Positions 54,674 to 63,216 of a stretch of 64,000 bases of DNA are shown here, piece by piece; positions within the stretch are counted from its first letter, which is position 1; each line of letters opens with the position of its first letter. Source of the DNA: Thiofilum flexile DSM 14609 (GTDB lineage: Bacteria; Pseudomonadota; Gammaproteobacteria; Thiotrichales; Thiotrichaceae). Both the position numbers and the translations under genes were made by a program. The stretch spans positions 62,001 through 126,000 of the forward strand of contig NZ_KB904747.1 of assembly GCF_000380185.1 (NCBI RefSeq), read 5' to 3'. The notes beneath the pieces were generated by a model that searched no databases, was not told the DNA's origin, and saw only the letters and a program-made list of their open reading frames with translations.

Positions 54674-55095
54674 TAGTCTGCCCGCAATGCCAAAAAACCA
54701 ACCGAGTCCCTAGTGATAAACCCGCCGACCAAGCCCTCTGCGGTTCTTGTGGACAGGCCTTATTCCCTGGAACACCCATCGAGCTAAACTTTGAGCAATT
54801 GCAGAAACAGATTAGCCGCAATGAGATGCCAGTTTTAGTGGATTTCTGGGCACCTTGGTGTGCGCCCTGCCGTATGATGGCACCCGCTTTTGCTGAAGCC
54901 GCCGCACAGTTGTCACCGGCTATTCGTTTAGCTAAGGTCGATACCGAAGCCGATCAGCAAGCCGGTGCAGTATTTGGTATTCGTAGTATTCCCACCATGG
55001 TGCTATTTGTCGATGGACAAGAAAAAGCCCGCGTATCCGGTGCCATGAATACCTCGCAGATTAAAGCATGGGTCAATCAAGCCCTTGCACAATAA
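54667..55095 (+). CDS. trxC: thioredoxin 2 (zinc-ribbon thioredoxin)
   Basis: 142 residues. The N-terminal zinc ribbon holds C5, C8, C25, C28. The thioredoxin fold has W-C65-A-P-C68, where E. coli Trx2 has WCGPC. It follows grxC with an overlap. trxC in this yibN-grxC-secB string is not the E. coli order and makes the cluster richer in thiol genes. Confidence 0.94.
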   Translation: MLVVCPQCQKTNRVPSDKPADQALCGSCGQALFPGTPIELNFEQLQKQISRNEMPVLVDFWAPWCAPCRMMAPAFAEAAAQLSPAIRLAKVDTEADQQAGAVFGIRSIPTMVLFVDGQEKARVSGAMNTSQIKAWVNQALAQ

Positions 55096-55170
55096 TTTCA
55101 TCCCAAATGCATCCCTAGGGGTGTGGATTGAAACATTTAACAACAATAGACTCTAATCAAGGTTTACAAC

Positions 55171-55653
55171 ATGAGCGATACTACAGCCGCTGCTGCACAA
55201 GAAGAGCAACAGTTTATTATTCAGCGTATTTACTTAAAAGATGTCTCCTTTGAAGCACCTAGCTCTCCTAGTGTTTTCACCGAAACCTGGGATCCAGACA
55301 CCGATCTCGACCTAAATACCCATGTGAATGCTCTGCAAAATAGTAATTATGAAGTAGAACTAATCCTAACTATTACAGTAAAAAGTAATGGTCATCCTGC
55401 CTTTTTAGTCGAAGTGAAACAAGCAGGGGTATTCTATATCACCGGCTATGCGCCTGAGCATTTGAATCATTTATTAGCGGCGTATTGCCCTAATACCCTA
55501 TTCCCTTATGCGCGGGAAGTGATTGCAGGCTTAGTGTCTAAGGGTAGTTTCCCTGAGTTACATCTGTCACCGATTAACTTTGATGCGTTATATGTACGCC
55601 GTTTGCAAGAGCAAATGGAACGTGGTGCAGAAGCACCCTCTCAACCGGCTTAA
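55171..55653 (+). CDS. secB: protein-export chaperone SecB
   Basis: A tetrameric chaperone for Sec substrates. The 160 residues have IQRIYLKDVSFEAPSSP and the C-terminal SPINFDALYVRRLQEQ, as in E. coli SecB. The gene stands before gpsA as usual. Confidence 0.96.
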   Translation: MSDTTAAAAQEEQQFIIQRIYLKDVSFEAPSSPSVFTETWDPDTDLDLNTHVNALQNSNYEVELILTITVKSNGHPAFLVEVKQAGVFYITGYAPEHLNHLLAAYCPNTLFPYAREVIAGLVSKGSFPELHLSPINFDALYVRRLQEQMERGAEAPSQPA

Positions 55654-55666
55654 TTAGTATTAGGTA

Positions 55667-56671
55667 GTGGATACTATTCAAACGATAGCAGTATACGGTG
55701 CAGGCTCGTGGGGGACTGCACTGGCATTACAATTGGCTCGCAATGACATTGCGGTCAATCTGTGGGGGAGTAATCCAGAGCATATTAAGGCTCTGGAGAC
55801 AGAGCGTGAAAATAAGCGTTACCTAGCCAATATCCCTTTACCTCCTAACTTACATCCTAGTGCGGATCTGCCTACGGTCGCGCAAGCCAGTCATTACCAT
55901 CTCATCGTTGTACCTAGTCATGGTATACGAGCCTTGCTACAACGCTTGCAGCCTATGCTGACCGAGCAAGATGTCATTATTTGGGCGAGTAAAGGCATTG
56001 AGCTAGAGACAGGTAAATTACTCCATGAAGTGGTGCTGGAGGAATTACCCTTTTGCCAACACTATGCGGTGGTGTCAGGACCTACCTTTGCAGCAGAAGT
56101 GGCGAGTGGCTTACCGACGGCTATGACAGTTGCTGCGAACTCGGACACTCTTGCGCTAACTATTGCTAAAGCGTTTAGTGCAAATCACTATCGGGTCTAT
56201 ACCAGCACCGATGTGGTTGGTGTGGAGCTAGGGGGCGCGATTAAAAATGTGCTGGCGATTGCAGCCGGTATTTCAGATGGTTTGGGGTATGGTGCTAATG
56301 CGCGCGCTGCCATTATTACCCGTGGGCTGGCTGAAATTAGGCGCTTAAGCGAAGTGATGGGAGCGCAAACCGAAACCTTAATGGGATTAGCGGGTTTAGG
56401 GGATTTAGTGCTAACGTGTACGGATAATCAATCGCGTAATCGGCGCTTAGGTCTGGCTCTAGGGCAGGGTAAGGATCTCTCGACGGCACTTGCTGAGATT
56501 GGTCAGGCGGTAGAGGGTGCAAAGTCTGCGCGTTCTATTGGCTTACTCGCACAACGTGTTGGAGTGGAGATGCCTATTTGCCAGCAGGTTTACCGTATTC
56601 TTTATGAAGGTGTAGCCCCCGCTGATGCAGTAAAAGCCCTGATTGCGCGTGGTCTTAAAGCAGAATTTTAG
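55667..56671 (+). CDS. gpsA: glycerol-3-phosphate dehydrogenase (NAD(P)+)
   Basis: Makes sn-glycerol 3-phosphate for phospholipid synthesis; plsC in this window acts later in the same route. Rossmann loop AVYGAGSWGTALA, VVSGPTFAAEV, the catalytic Lys in GGAIKNVLAIAAG and ARAAIITRGLAE. The length is 334 residues. The start is GTG 55667, with only a weak Shine-Dalgarno. Confidence 0.95.
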   Translation: MDTIQTIAVYGAGSWGTALALQLARNDIAVNLWGSNPEHIKALETERENKRYLANIPLPPNLHPSADLPTVAQASHYHLIVVPSHGIRALLQRLQPMLTEQDVIIWASKGIELETGKLLHEVVLEELPFCQHYAVVSGPTFAAEVASGLPTAMTVAANSDTLALTIAKAFSANHYRVYTSTDVVGVELGGAIKNVLAIAAGISDGLGYGANARAAIITRGLAEIRRLSEVMGAQTETLMGLAGLGDLVLTCTDNQSRNRRLGLALGQGKDLSTALAEIGQAVEGAKSARSIGLLAQRVGVEMPICQQVYRILYEGVAPADAVKALIARGLKAEF

Positions 56672-56683
56672 GAGTTGTATCGT

Positions 56684-57655
56684 ATGAGTACTTACTCGGC
56701 TGTCATTGTAATGGATCCGATTCAAGGTCTTAATCTTAAAAAAGATACGACCCTTGCGATGATTAGGGAAGCTCAAGCACGAGGTGTTACTTTATATTAT
56801 TGCCAACCGCGTGATTTATGGGTGCGGGATGGGATGGTCTATGCCGAGCTTACGCCCTTTAGTATTGATTTAAAAGCGACTCCTTTTTATACCCTAGGGA
56901 CACCAGAGGCGAGATTACTCCACACTATTGATGTGGTACTGATGCGCAAAGATCCTCCGTTTGATATGGAGTATATTTACAGTACCTATCTACTCGAAAT
57001 GGCTGAGCGTAAGGGAACCTTAGTGGTGAATCGTCCTGAGAGTGTGCGTGCGGCAAATGAAAAGCTGTTTGCCACTTGGTTTGCAGAATTTTGCCCACCT
57101 ACTTTAGTGACGCGTGACATAGCACGGATTAAAGCCTTTATCACTGAGCAACAGTTTATTGTGGTGAAGCCACTAGATGGCATGGGTGGCTCGCAAGTCT
57201 TTCAAGTCAAAGCCGATGATTCCAATCAGAATGTCATTTTAGAAACTATTACCCATAATGGACAACGCACCGTGATGGCGCAGCGCTTTTTGCCGGAGTA
57301 TCGGCAAGGCGATAAACGCATTTTGATTATCAATGGTAAGCCCTATCCTCATGCACTCGCACGTATACCCGCGATAGGTGAGGCACGAGCCAATTTAGCC
57401 GCTGGGGGTAAAGGAGTGGGCGTTGATCTCACGCCACGCGACTATGAAATTTGTGCTGCGATTGCCCCCACACTGGTCGAGATGGGATTACTCTTTGTGG
57501 GGCTGGATGTGATTGGTGATTATGTGACTGAAATTAATGTGACTAGCCCTACAGGTGTACGCGAATTAGAGACCCAATATGGGGATAATATTACGGCCTT
57601 AATGTGGGATGCGATTGAGCAGACCTTAGAACAGCGCCAAGGAGCAGCAGCATGA
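56684..57655 (+). CDS. gshB: glutathione synthetase
   Basis: ATP-grasp ligase for the last step of glutathione synthesis. Visible: VIVMDPIQGLNLKKDTTLAM, VVKPLDGMGGSQVFQV (ATP loop), MAQRFLPEYRQGDKRI and EINVTSPTG. It has 323 residues when ATG 56684 is used; AGGAG stands nine bases before it, and the TTG at 56675 is rejected. It overlaps the next gene by four bases. Confidence 0.96.
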   Translation: MSTYSAVIVMDPIQGLNLKKDTTLAMIREAQARGVTLYYCQPRDLWVRDGMVYAELTPFSIDLKATPFYTLGTPEARLLHTIDVVLMRKDPPFDMEYIYSTYLLEMAERKGTLVVNRPESVRAANEKLFATWFAEFCPPTLVTRDIARIKAFITEQQFIVVKPLDGMGGSQVFQVKADDSNQNVILETITHNGQRTVMAQRFLPEYRQGDKRILIINGKPYPHALARIPAIGEARANLAAGGKGVGVDLTPRDYEICAAIAPTLVEMGLLFVGLDVIGDYVTEINVTSPTGVRELETQYGDNITALMWDAIEQTLEQRQGAAA

Positions 57656-58068
57656 AAGCACGGGTTAAATGGTTAGACCATATGAGTTTTGTGGGTGAGT
57701 CCGACAGTGGTCATTCCATTGTGATGGATGCTTCACCTGAGGTAGGAGGGCGTAATCTCGGCGTGCGTCCGATGGAGATGTTGCTCTTAGGTTTGGGCGG
57801 CTGTTCATCAATTGACGTATTGATGATTCTACAAAAATCACGCCAACAAGTGACCGATTGCCATGTCGAGCTTTCAGCTGAGCGTGCTAGCACTGACCCA
57901 AAAGTATTTACTAAAGCGCATCTGCATTTTGTGGTGACAGGTAAAGGCTTAAACCCAGAAAAAGTCGAGCGTGCCATTAATTTATCCGCTGAAAAATATT
58001 GCTCTGCCTCTAGCATGTTTAGTAAAACTGCGGAAATGAGCTATGACTTTGAGATTATTGAGGGGTAG
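57652..58068 (+). CDS. OsmC-like protein (YhfA family)
   Basis: 138 residues of the OsmC/Ohr fold, YhfA branch. GCSSIDVLMILQKSRQQV carries the first cysteine (C52) and EKYCSASSMFSKTAE the second. Ohr and OsmC use such a pair to reduce organic hydroperoxides; YhfA proteins are less studied. It is coupled with gshB by a four-base overlap, so it belongs to the same thiol operon. Confidence 0.9.
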   Translation: MKARVKWLDHMSFVGESDSGHSIVMDASPEVGGRNLGVRPMEMLLLGLGGCSSIDVLMILQKSRQQVTDCHVELSAERASTDPKVFTKAHLHFVVTGKGLNPEKVERAINLSAEKYCSASSMFSKTAEMSYDFEIIEG

Positions 58069-58076
58069 GTCAACCA

Positions 58077-59021
58077 ATGGCCTTAACTCAAGAGGAGCGT
58101 ATTAGCGGCGGATTGTGGGGCTTATTGATCGGTGATGCATTAGGGGTGCCCTATGAATTTCATTCTCCGCACGATTTACCGCCTTTAAGCCAACTCGAAA
58201 TGCAGCCTCCTCTTTATTTTGAGCGCTCTCATGAGCAAATCCCCATCGGTACATGGTCGGATGATGGTGCACAGGTGCTGATACTCCTTGCTTCATTACA
58301 ACGGCATAATGAGCTGAATCTAGAGGACTTTGGCAAGGGCCTAGTCGATTGGTATGAAAGCGGCTATATGGCGGTAGGTTCTCATGTATTTGATGTAGGG
58401 ATACAAACGGCGGAAGCTATTCGTTTGATGATGCAAGGTGTTCCCGCTCAAGAGGCGGGTCCTAAAAGCGAATATAAAAATGGTAATGGCTCATTAATGC
58501 GTGTGCTACCGCTAGCTCTTTGGCATCGGGGTACGGATGAGGAGCTGGTAAAGTGGGCGCATTTACAGTCTCAAGTGACGCATGGACATTTACGTTCTAA
58601 AGTCTGTTGTGCGGTTTATTGTTTATGGGCGCGGCGTTTATTAGCTGGTAGTACTTATGCATGGGCAGAAGCGGTGAAGATTTTACACGGTATTTATGGT
58701 GATGCTTCGCCGGAGTGGGCAGAGTTTGCGTGGCATGTACGCCCGGATCAGGAGCCAACGGGGAGTGGCAGTGGTTATGTAGTGGATAGCCTGAATTCGG
58801 TGCGTAAGGTGATGCAGGCAAGTACCTATGAGCAAGTCGTCAAACAGGCTATTGCGCTAGGGCATGATACGGATACTACGGCGTGTATTGCAGGCGGTTT
58901 AGCGGGTATTCGTGATGGGGTAGAAGCCATACCAACCCGCTGGATGCAGGTATTACGCGGTCAAGAGTTAGTAAAACTGTTACTAGCTAAGTTACTTCAA
59001 ACTAAGTCTGACAAAGCTTAA
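58077..59021 (+). CDS. ADP-ribosylglycohydrolase family protein
   Basis: 314 residues of the DraG/ARH family. The two metal-binding blocks are intact: TWSDDGAQVL near residue 60 and GHDTDTTACIAGGLAG near residue 262, with GLLIGDALGVPYEFH at the N-terminus. It would remove ADP-ribose from a protein or nucleic acid. There is no DraT or other ADP-ribosyltransferase nearby, so the target is unknown. It follows the OsmC-like gene by eight bases, as the probable tail of the gshB unit. Confidence 0.9.
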   Translation: MALTQEERISGGLWGLLIGDALGVPYEFHSPHDLPPLSQLEMQPPLYFERSHEQIPIGTWSDDGAQVLILLASLQRHNELNLEDFGKGLVDWYESGYMAVGSHVFDVGIQTAEAIRLMMQGVPAQEAGPKSEYKNGNGSLMRVLPLALWHRGTDEELVKWAHLQSQVTHGHLRSKVCCAVYCLWARRLLAGSTYAWAEAVKILHGIYGDASPEWAEFAWHVRPDQEPTGSGSGYVVDSLNSVRKVMQASTYEQVVKQAIALGHDTDTTACIAGGLAGIRDGVEAIPTRWMQVLRGQELVKLLLAKLLQTKSDKA

Positions 59022-59078
59022 CTCTAGTCCTATCTAATGCATTACACTATTATCATAACTACAAGCAGAGGTTAAGCC

Positions 59079-59309
59079 ATGAATACACAACATTTAGTCG
59101 ATCAAATTTCAGCACTGCCTCCTACGGCTCAAAGACAGATTGCTGATTTTATTGAGTTATTACAACTTCGTTATCAGTCCACTAAACGCGAAAGAAAGGC
59201 TACTATTCGGCTAGTAGATGAGCCTTTTATAGGTATGTGGAAAGATCGAGAAGATCAGAAAGATAGCACTCAATGGGTACGTGATTTGCGTAATAAAGAG
59301 TGGAGGTAA
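59079..59309 (+). CDS. VapB-like antitoxin (DUF2281-like)
   Basis: 76 residues. The N-terminal helical part (LVDQISALPPTAQRQIADFIELLQLRY) is typical of DUF2281-like antitoxins; the tail is basic and disordered. It stands five bases before a PIN gene, the pairing that supports its role. AGAGGTTAAGCC precedes the ATG. Confidence 0.78.
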   Translation: MNTQHLVDQISALPPTAQRQIADFIELLQLRYQSTKRERKATIRLVDEPFIGMWKDREDQKDSTQWVRDLRNKEWR

Positions 59310-59314
59310 CTTGA

Positions 59315-59704
59315 GTGTATACACTCATTGATACGGATATATTAATTGATGCTAGCCATGCCGATGGTATCGCTTTGAGCACTTTGCAACATATCGAACA
59401 AACCTCGCATTTAGCTATTAGTATTATTACAGAAATGGAGTTAACGGTAGGTTGCCGTAATAAAACGGAAGTACGTGAATTGACTAAGTTTTTGCGTCGA
59501 TTTGAAGTTATAGCTTTAAATGAGGGTAGCTCTAAGATTGCCCTAAAATTATTACAGCAATACCGCCTAAGTCATGGACTCGCTATACCAGACAGCTTAA
59601 TAGCAGCAACAGCTATAGATTTAGATATACCGCTTATTAGCAAAAATCAGCGTGATTACCGTTTTATAACAGAGTTACACTTATTGCCATATCCTCCAGC
59701 TTGA
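59315..59704 (+). CDS. PIN-domain ribonuclease toxin, VapC-like
   Basis: 129 residues with PIN acidic residues D6 or D8 (YTLIDTDILID), E42 (ITEMELTVG) and D93 (IPDSLIAATAI), ending LISKNQRDYRFI. The start is GTG. The active site looks complete. Different in antitoxin class from the pair at 23829-24447. Confidence 0.85.
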   Translation: MYTLIDTDILIDASHADGIALSTLQHIEQTSHLAISIITEMELTVGCRNKTEVRELTKFLRRFEVIALNEGSSKIALKLLQQYRLSHGLAIPDSLIAATAIDLDIPLISKNQRDYRFITELHLLPYPPA

Positions 59705-59705
59705 A

Positions 59706-59731
59706 ATAAAAAAGCTGCCCAAAGACAGCTT
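59706..59731 (-). terminator. terminator of glcB
   Basis: AAGCTG (59712-59717) pairs with CAGCTT (59726-59731); on the minus strand TTTTTTATTT follows. It lies 33 bases after the glcB stop and between convergent genes; on the plus strand it may also end vapC. Confidence 0.6.
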
Positions 59732-59763
59732 CTTTATCATGGAGTTATAAACCCACTACCCTA

Positions 59764-61935
59764 TCAGAAAAATAAGGCTACCTTTGCCTCAGCACGATAT
59801 TGATGTAATAACGGCTCAGTATAACCATTCGGTTGCTCACGACCTTTAAACACCAAATCACACGCCGCTTTAAAGGCCACACTCTTATCAAAGTTAGTAC
59901 TCATCGGGGTATAAGTAGGATCACTCGCATTTTGGGCATCGACCTTGGTCGCCATTTTCTTCATAGCATCCATCACCTGTTGCTCCGTACACACGCCATG
60001 ATGTAGCCAATTCGCCATATGCTGACTCGAAATACGCAAAGTCGCGCGGTCTTCCATCAAACCGACATCATTAATATCCGGTACTTTCGAGCACCCCACC
60101 CCTTGATTCACCCAACGCACTACATAACCCAAAATACCCTGTGCATTATTTTCCAGCTCTTGTTGAATCTCAGCTGCACTCCAACTGATCTCTTTAGCCA
60201 CCGGAACGGTGAGAATCGCATCAAGGCTAGCGCGGGGGCGTTTTTTCAATTCGTCTTGACGCTTCATGACATTCACTTTGTGATAGTGCAAAGCATGCAA
60301 TGTCGCCGCCGTTGGAGAGGGAACCCACGCCGTATTAGCCCCTGCCAATGGATGCGCGATTTTAGTCGCTAACATATTCGCCATCTGATCGGGAATCGCC
60401 CACATCCCTTTACCAATCTGCGCTTTACCTTGCAGACCACAAGCTAGACCAATATCCACATTCCAATCTTCATAGGCTTTAATCCAGGCAGCATTTTTCA
60501 TATCGCCTTTGCGGATCATTGCGCCTGCTTCCATCGAGGTATGAATTTCATCGCCGGTGCGATCAAGGAAGCCAGTATTAATAAACACCACGCGCTCTTT
60601 TGCGGCACGAATACACTCTTTGAGATTGATAGTCGTGCGACGCTCTTCATCCATAATACCGACTTTTAAAGTATTACGACTCAAGCCTAAGGCATCTTCG
60701 ACCCGATTAAATAATTGATTGGCAAAGGCTACCTCTTCAGGGCCATGCATTTTGGGTTTTACAATATAAACCGAGCCGGTGCGTGAGTTTGTAGCGGTGG
60801 TTTTACCTTGTAGATTATGCAGAGTACAGAGGGCAGTCATCATGCTATCCATAATGCCCTCAGGAATTTCACGCCCTGCTGGATCTAAAATAGCCGGGTT
60901 AGTCATTAAGTGACCGACATTTCGCACGAATAATAGACTACGCCCGTGTAATGTTAAGGGCTTACCTACTGGAGAGGTGTACTCACGATCTTTATTGAGC
61001 GTGCGGTGTACGATTTTATCACCTTTGCGTACTTCTTCGGTCAAGGTGCCTTTCATTAGGCCTAGCCAATTGCGATACACCAGCGTTTTATCGCTAGCAT
61101 CCACAGCGGCAATGGAGTCTTCACAATCCATAATCGCGGTGAGTGCGGCCTCCATCACAATATCACTAATACCCGCTTTATCGGTTTTGCCCACGGGGGT
61201 ATTACGATTAAATTGCAGCTCAAAGTGCAGACCATTATGAGCTAATAGTAGGGCGGTAGGATGGGCGGTTTCACCCGTAAACCCAGCAAACTGGGAGGGT
61301 TCGGCGAGCGTGGTTTCTGTACCGTTTTCGAGTTTAATTTTTAAAGTGCTGCCTTCCACACTATAGGCAGTCGCATCAACATGTGAGCCTGTTGCTAAGG
61401 GGGCGGCTTCATCTAAAAATTGCCGTCCAAAGGCAATCACTTTTGCACCCCGTATAGGGTTATAAGTCGCTCCTGCCTCCGCACCATCCGTATAAGGAAT
61501 CGCGTCCGTACCATAGAGAGCATCATATAAACTACCCCAGCGTGCATTGGCGGCATTCAGGGCATAACGCGCATTCATGACGGGAACGACTAATTGCGGG
61601 CCAGCTAGGACCGCGATTTCAGTGTCGACATTATTTGTGGTGATTTGAAAGTCTTCACCTTCGGGGACTAGATAACCAATCGATTGTAGAAAGGCTTTAT
61701 AAGCCGCAAAATCCGCCCCTCGATTAGCTTTATGCCACGCATCGATCTGGGCCTGAATCTGGTCGCGTTTTGCGAGGAGTTCACGATTGCGGGGGGCAAG
61801 ATCATTCACAATCGCCTCTAATCCTCCCCAAAATTGCGCTTCACTCACGCCCGTACCGGGCAAAGCCTCAGTATTCACAAACTGGTAAAGTTCACTCGCT
61901 ACTTGCAAGCCACCTACTTGTACTCTATCGCTCAT
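59764..61935 (-). CDS. glcB: malate synthase G
   Basis: Condenses glyoxylate with acetyl-CoA to malate. The 723 residues match E. coli GlcB (723): [72 protein letters not shown] and [22 protein letters not shown]. The gene stands alone; no glycolate oxidase (glcDEF) or isocitrate lyase is in the window. Glyoxylate from other sources, such as ThiO on glycine, is a possible input. Confidence 0.96.
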   Translation of the reverse strand: MSDRVQVGGLQVASELYQFVNTEALPGTGVSEAQFWGGLEAIVNDLAPRNRELLAKRDQIQAQIDAWHKANRGADFAAYKAFLQSIGYLVPEGEDFQITTNNVDTEIAVLAGPQLVVPVMNARYALNAANARWGSLYDALYGTDAIPYTDGAEAGATYNPIRGAKVIAFGRQFLDEAAPLATGSHVDATAYSVEGSTLKIKLENGTETTLAEPSQFAGFTGETAHPTALLLAHNGLHFELQFNRNTPVGKTDKAGISDIVMEAALTAIMDCEDSIAAVDASDKTLVYRNWLGLMKGTLTEEVRKGDKIVHRTLNKDREYTSPVGKPLTLHGRSLLFVRNVGHLMTNPAILDPAGREIPEGIMDSMMTALCTLHNLQGKTTATNSRTGSVYIVKPKMHGPEEVAFANQLFNRVEDALGLSRNTLKVGIMDEERRTTINLKECIRAAKERVVFINTGFLDRTGDEIHTSMEAGAMIRKGDMKNAAWIKAYEDWNVDIGLACGLQGKAQIGKGMWAIPDQMANMLATKIAHPLAGANTAWVPSPTAATLHALHYHKVNVMKRQDELKKRPRASLDAILTVPVAKEISWSAAEIQQELENNAQGILGYVVRWVNQGVGCSKVPDINDVGLMEDRATLRISSQHMANWLHHGVCTEQQVMDAMKKMATKVDAQNASDPTYTPMSTNFDKSVAFKAACDLVFKGREQPNGYTEPLLHQYRAEAKVALFF

Positions 61936-62178
61936 GGTGAAATCTCCAGCCGAGGCAAAGTGTCGGCATACTAATTAGAAAACTAAATTAAATCACGTCA
62001 CTGTCGAGGTTGCAGTGCAACATTGTCGACATAATGGTATGTGGTTATAACGTAATTAAGCATTACTGGGCAAGAGCAAAGTGTCTGCTCCGGTGATCTA
62101 TTCAACAAAGGATTGCTATCAAGGCCGCGTGCTTCTACGCTTAGGGTCTAAACCCTATGGATTGATTTGGAAGTCTAT

Positions 62179-63141
62179 ATGTCCCCAAAATTATTGTTTG
62201 TTACCGTATTGACCAGCTTATGCTTATTCAGTGCTGCTTATGCCGAGACCACCCCTCCCTCAACCGATAAAGCCGAGTCTACTAGCGGTAGTGAACCCCC
62301 CCCTGCTGCTAAAGATGAAAAAAGCTCAGCCGAACAAGATGATAAAGTTGCCCAATATAATTTAGGTATTCGTTATATTCAGGGCGATAAAGTTAAGAAA
62401 AGTAGTAAAAAAGCGGCAGGCTATTTTGCCAAAGCCGCTGAGCAAGGCTATGCCCCCGCCCAATATAATCTAGGTGTGCTCTATGCTCGTGGTCAAGGTG
62501 TGGATCAGAGTAGTAAAAAAGCACTGGAGTATTTTGTTAAGGCTGCCGAGCAAGGTTATGCCGCTGCTCAAAGTAGTCTTGGTACTATGTATATCAGTGG
62601 TCAAGGTGTGGATCAGGATACTCAAAAAGCGGTGGAGTATTTTACCAAAGCCGCCGAGCAAAAAGATGCGGTAGCACAGTTTAACTTAGGCTCGATGTAT
62701 GCCCAAGGGCAGGGTGTTGATAAGGATGATAAAAAAGCCTTTGACTATCTAACCCAAGCTGCCGAACAAGGACTGGCAGTCGCTCAGACCAATTTAGGCT
62801 TGATGTATGACAATGGTCAAGGAGTAGCAGAGGATAATCAAAAAGCAGTCGAGTGGTATGCCAAAGCCGCAGAACAAGGCGATGCTGATGCTCAAACCGA
62901 TTTAGGGGTGATGTATGATACGGGTGAGGGCGTTACTGAGGATAATGAAAAGGCGGTGAAGTGGTACACCAAAGCCGCAAAACAGGGTAATGCCAATGCT
63001 CAATATAATCTAGGTCTCATGTACCGCGATGGCGAGGGTGTGGATAAAAGCCTAAGCAGCGCAAAAAAATGGCTGAAAAAAGCGGCTAAGAGTGGTCATG
63101 CTGATGCTCAAAAGGCTTTGGATGATTTACCTAAAGAATAG
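62179..63141 (+). CDS. exported Sel1-repeat protein
   Basis: 320 residues: a signal peptide cut near SAAYA-E (residue 22), a Pro/Ser/Glu linker, then seven Sel1 (TPR-like) repeats of 36 residues with the pattern AQxNLGxMYxxGxGVxxDxxKAxxYxxKAAEQG. These helical solenoids usually bind other proteins; secreted ones are common in gammaproteobacteria. ATG 62179 (MSPKLLFV) has GGAAG seven bases upstream; the TTG at 62167 is rejected. The repeat gives strong 108-base periodicity at DNA level. Confidence 0.92.
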   Translation: MSPKLLFVTVLTSLCLFSAAYAETTPPSTDKAESTSGSEPPPAAKDEKSSAEQDDKVAQYNLGIRYIQGDKVKKSSKKAAGYFAKAAEQGYAPAQYNLGVLYARGQGVDQSSKKALEYFVKAAEQGYAAAQSSLGTMYISGQGVDQDTQKAVEYFTKAAEQKDAVAQFNLGSMYAQGQGVDKDDKKAFDYLTQAAEQGLAVAQTNLGLMYDNGQGVAEDNQKAVEWYAKAAEQGDADAQTDLGVMYDTGEGVTEDNEKAVKWYTKAAKQGNANAQYNLGLMYRDGEGVDKSLSSAKKWLKKAAKSGHADAQKALDDLPKE

Positions 63142-63158
63142 TGCCTAAGACGGTAGTA

Positions 63159-63197
63159 AGAAACTCAAGTACTGAGGGTAAAGGTACTTGAGTTTCT
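63159..63197. terminator. hairpin between convergent genes
   Basis: AGAAACTCAAGTA (63159-63171) and TACTTGAGTTTCT (63185-63197) form a perfect 13-pair stem with a 13-base loop. It lies between the Sel1 gene and maeB and probably ends both transcripts; T-runs are weak. Confidence 0.6.
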
Positions 63198-63216
63198 ATA
63201 ACCTATAGCGTAACTA

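Noticed and set aside
62341-63120. 108-base periodic repeat as a possible CRISPR or satellite
   Set aside because: The repeat is fully explained by seven in-frame Sel1 motifs of 36 residues; copies are diverged at DNA level and there are no spacers.
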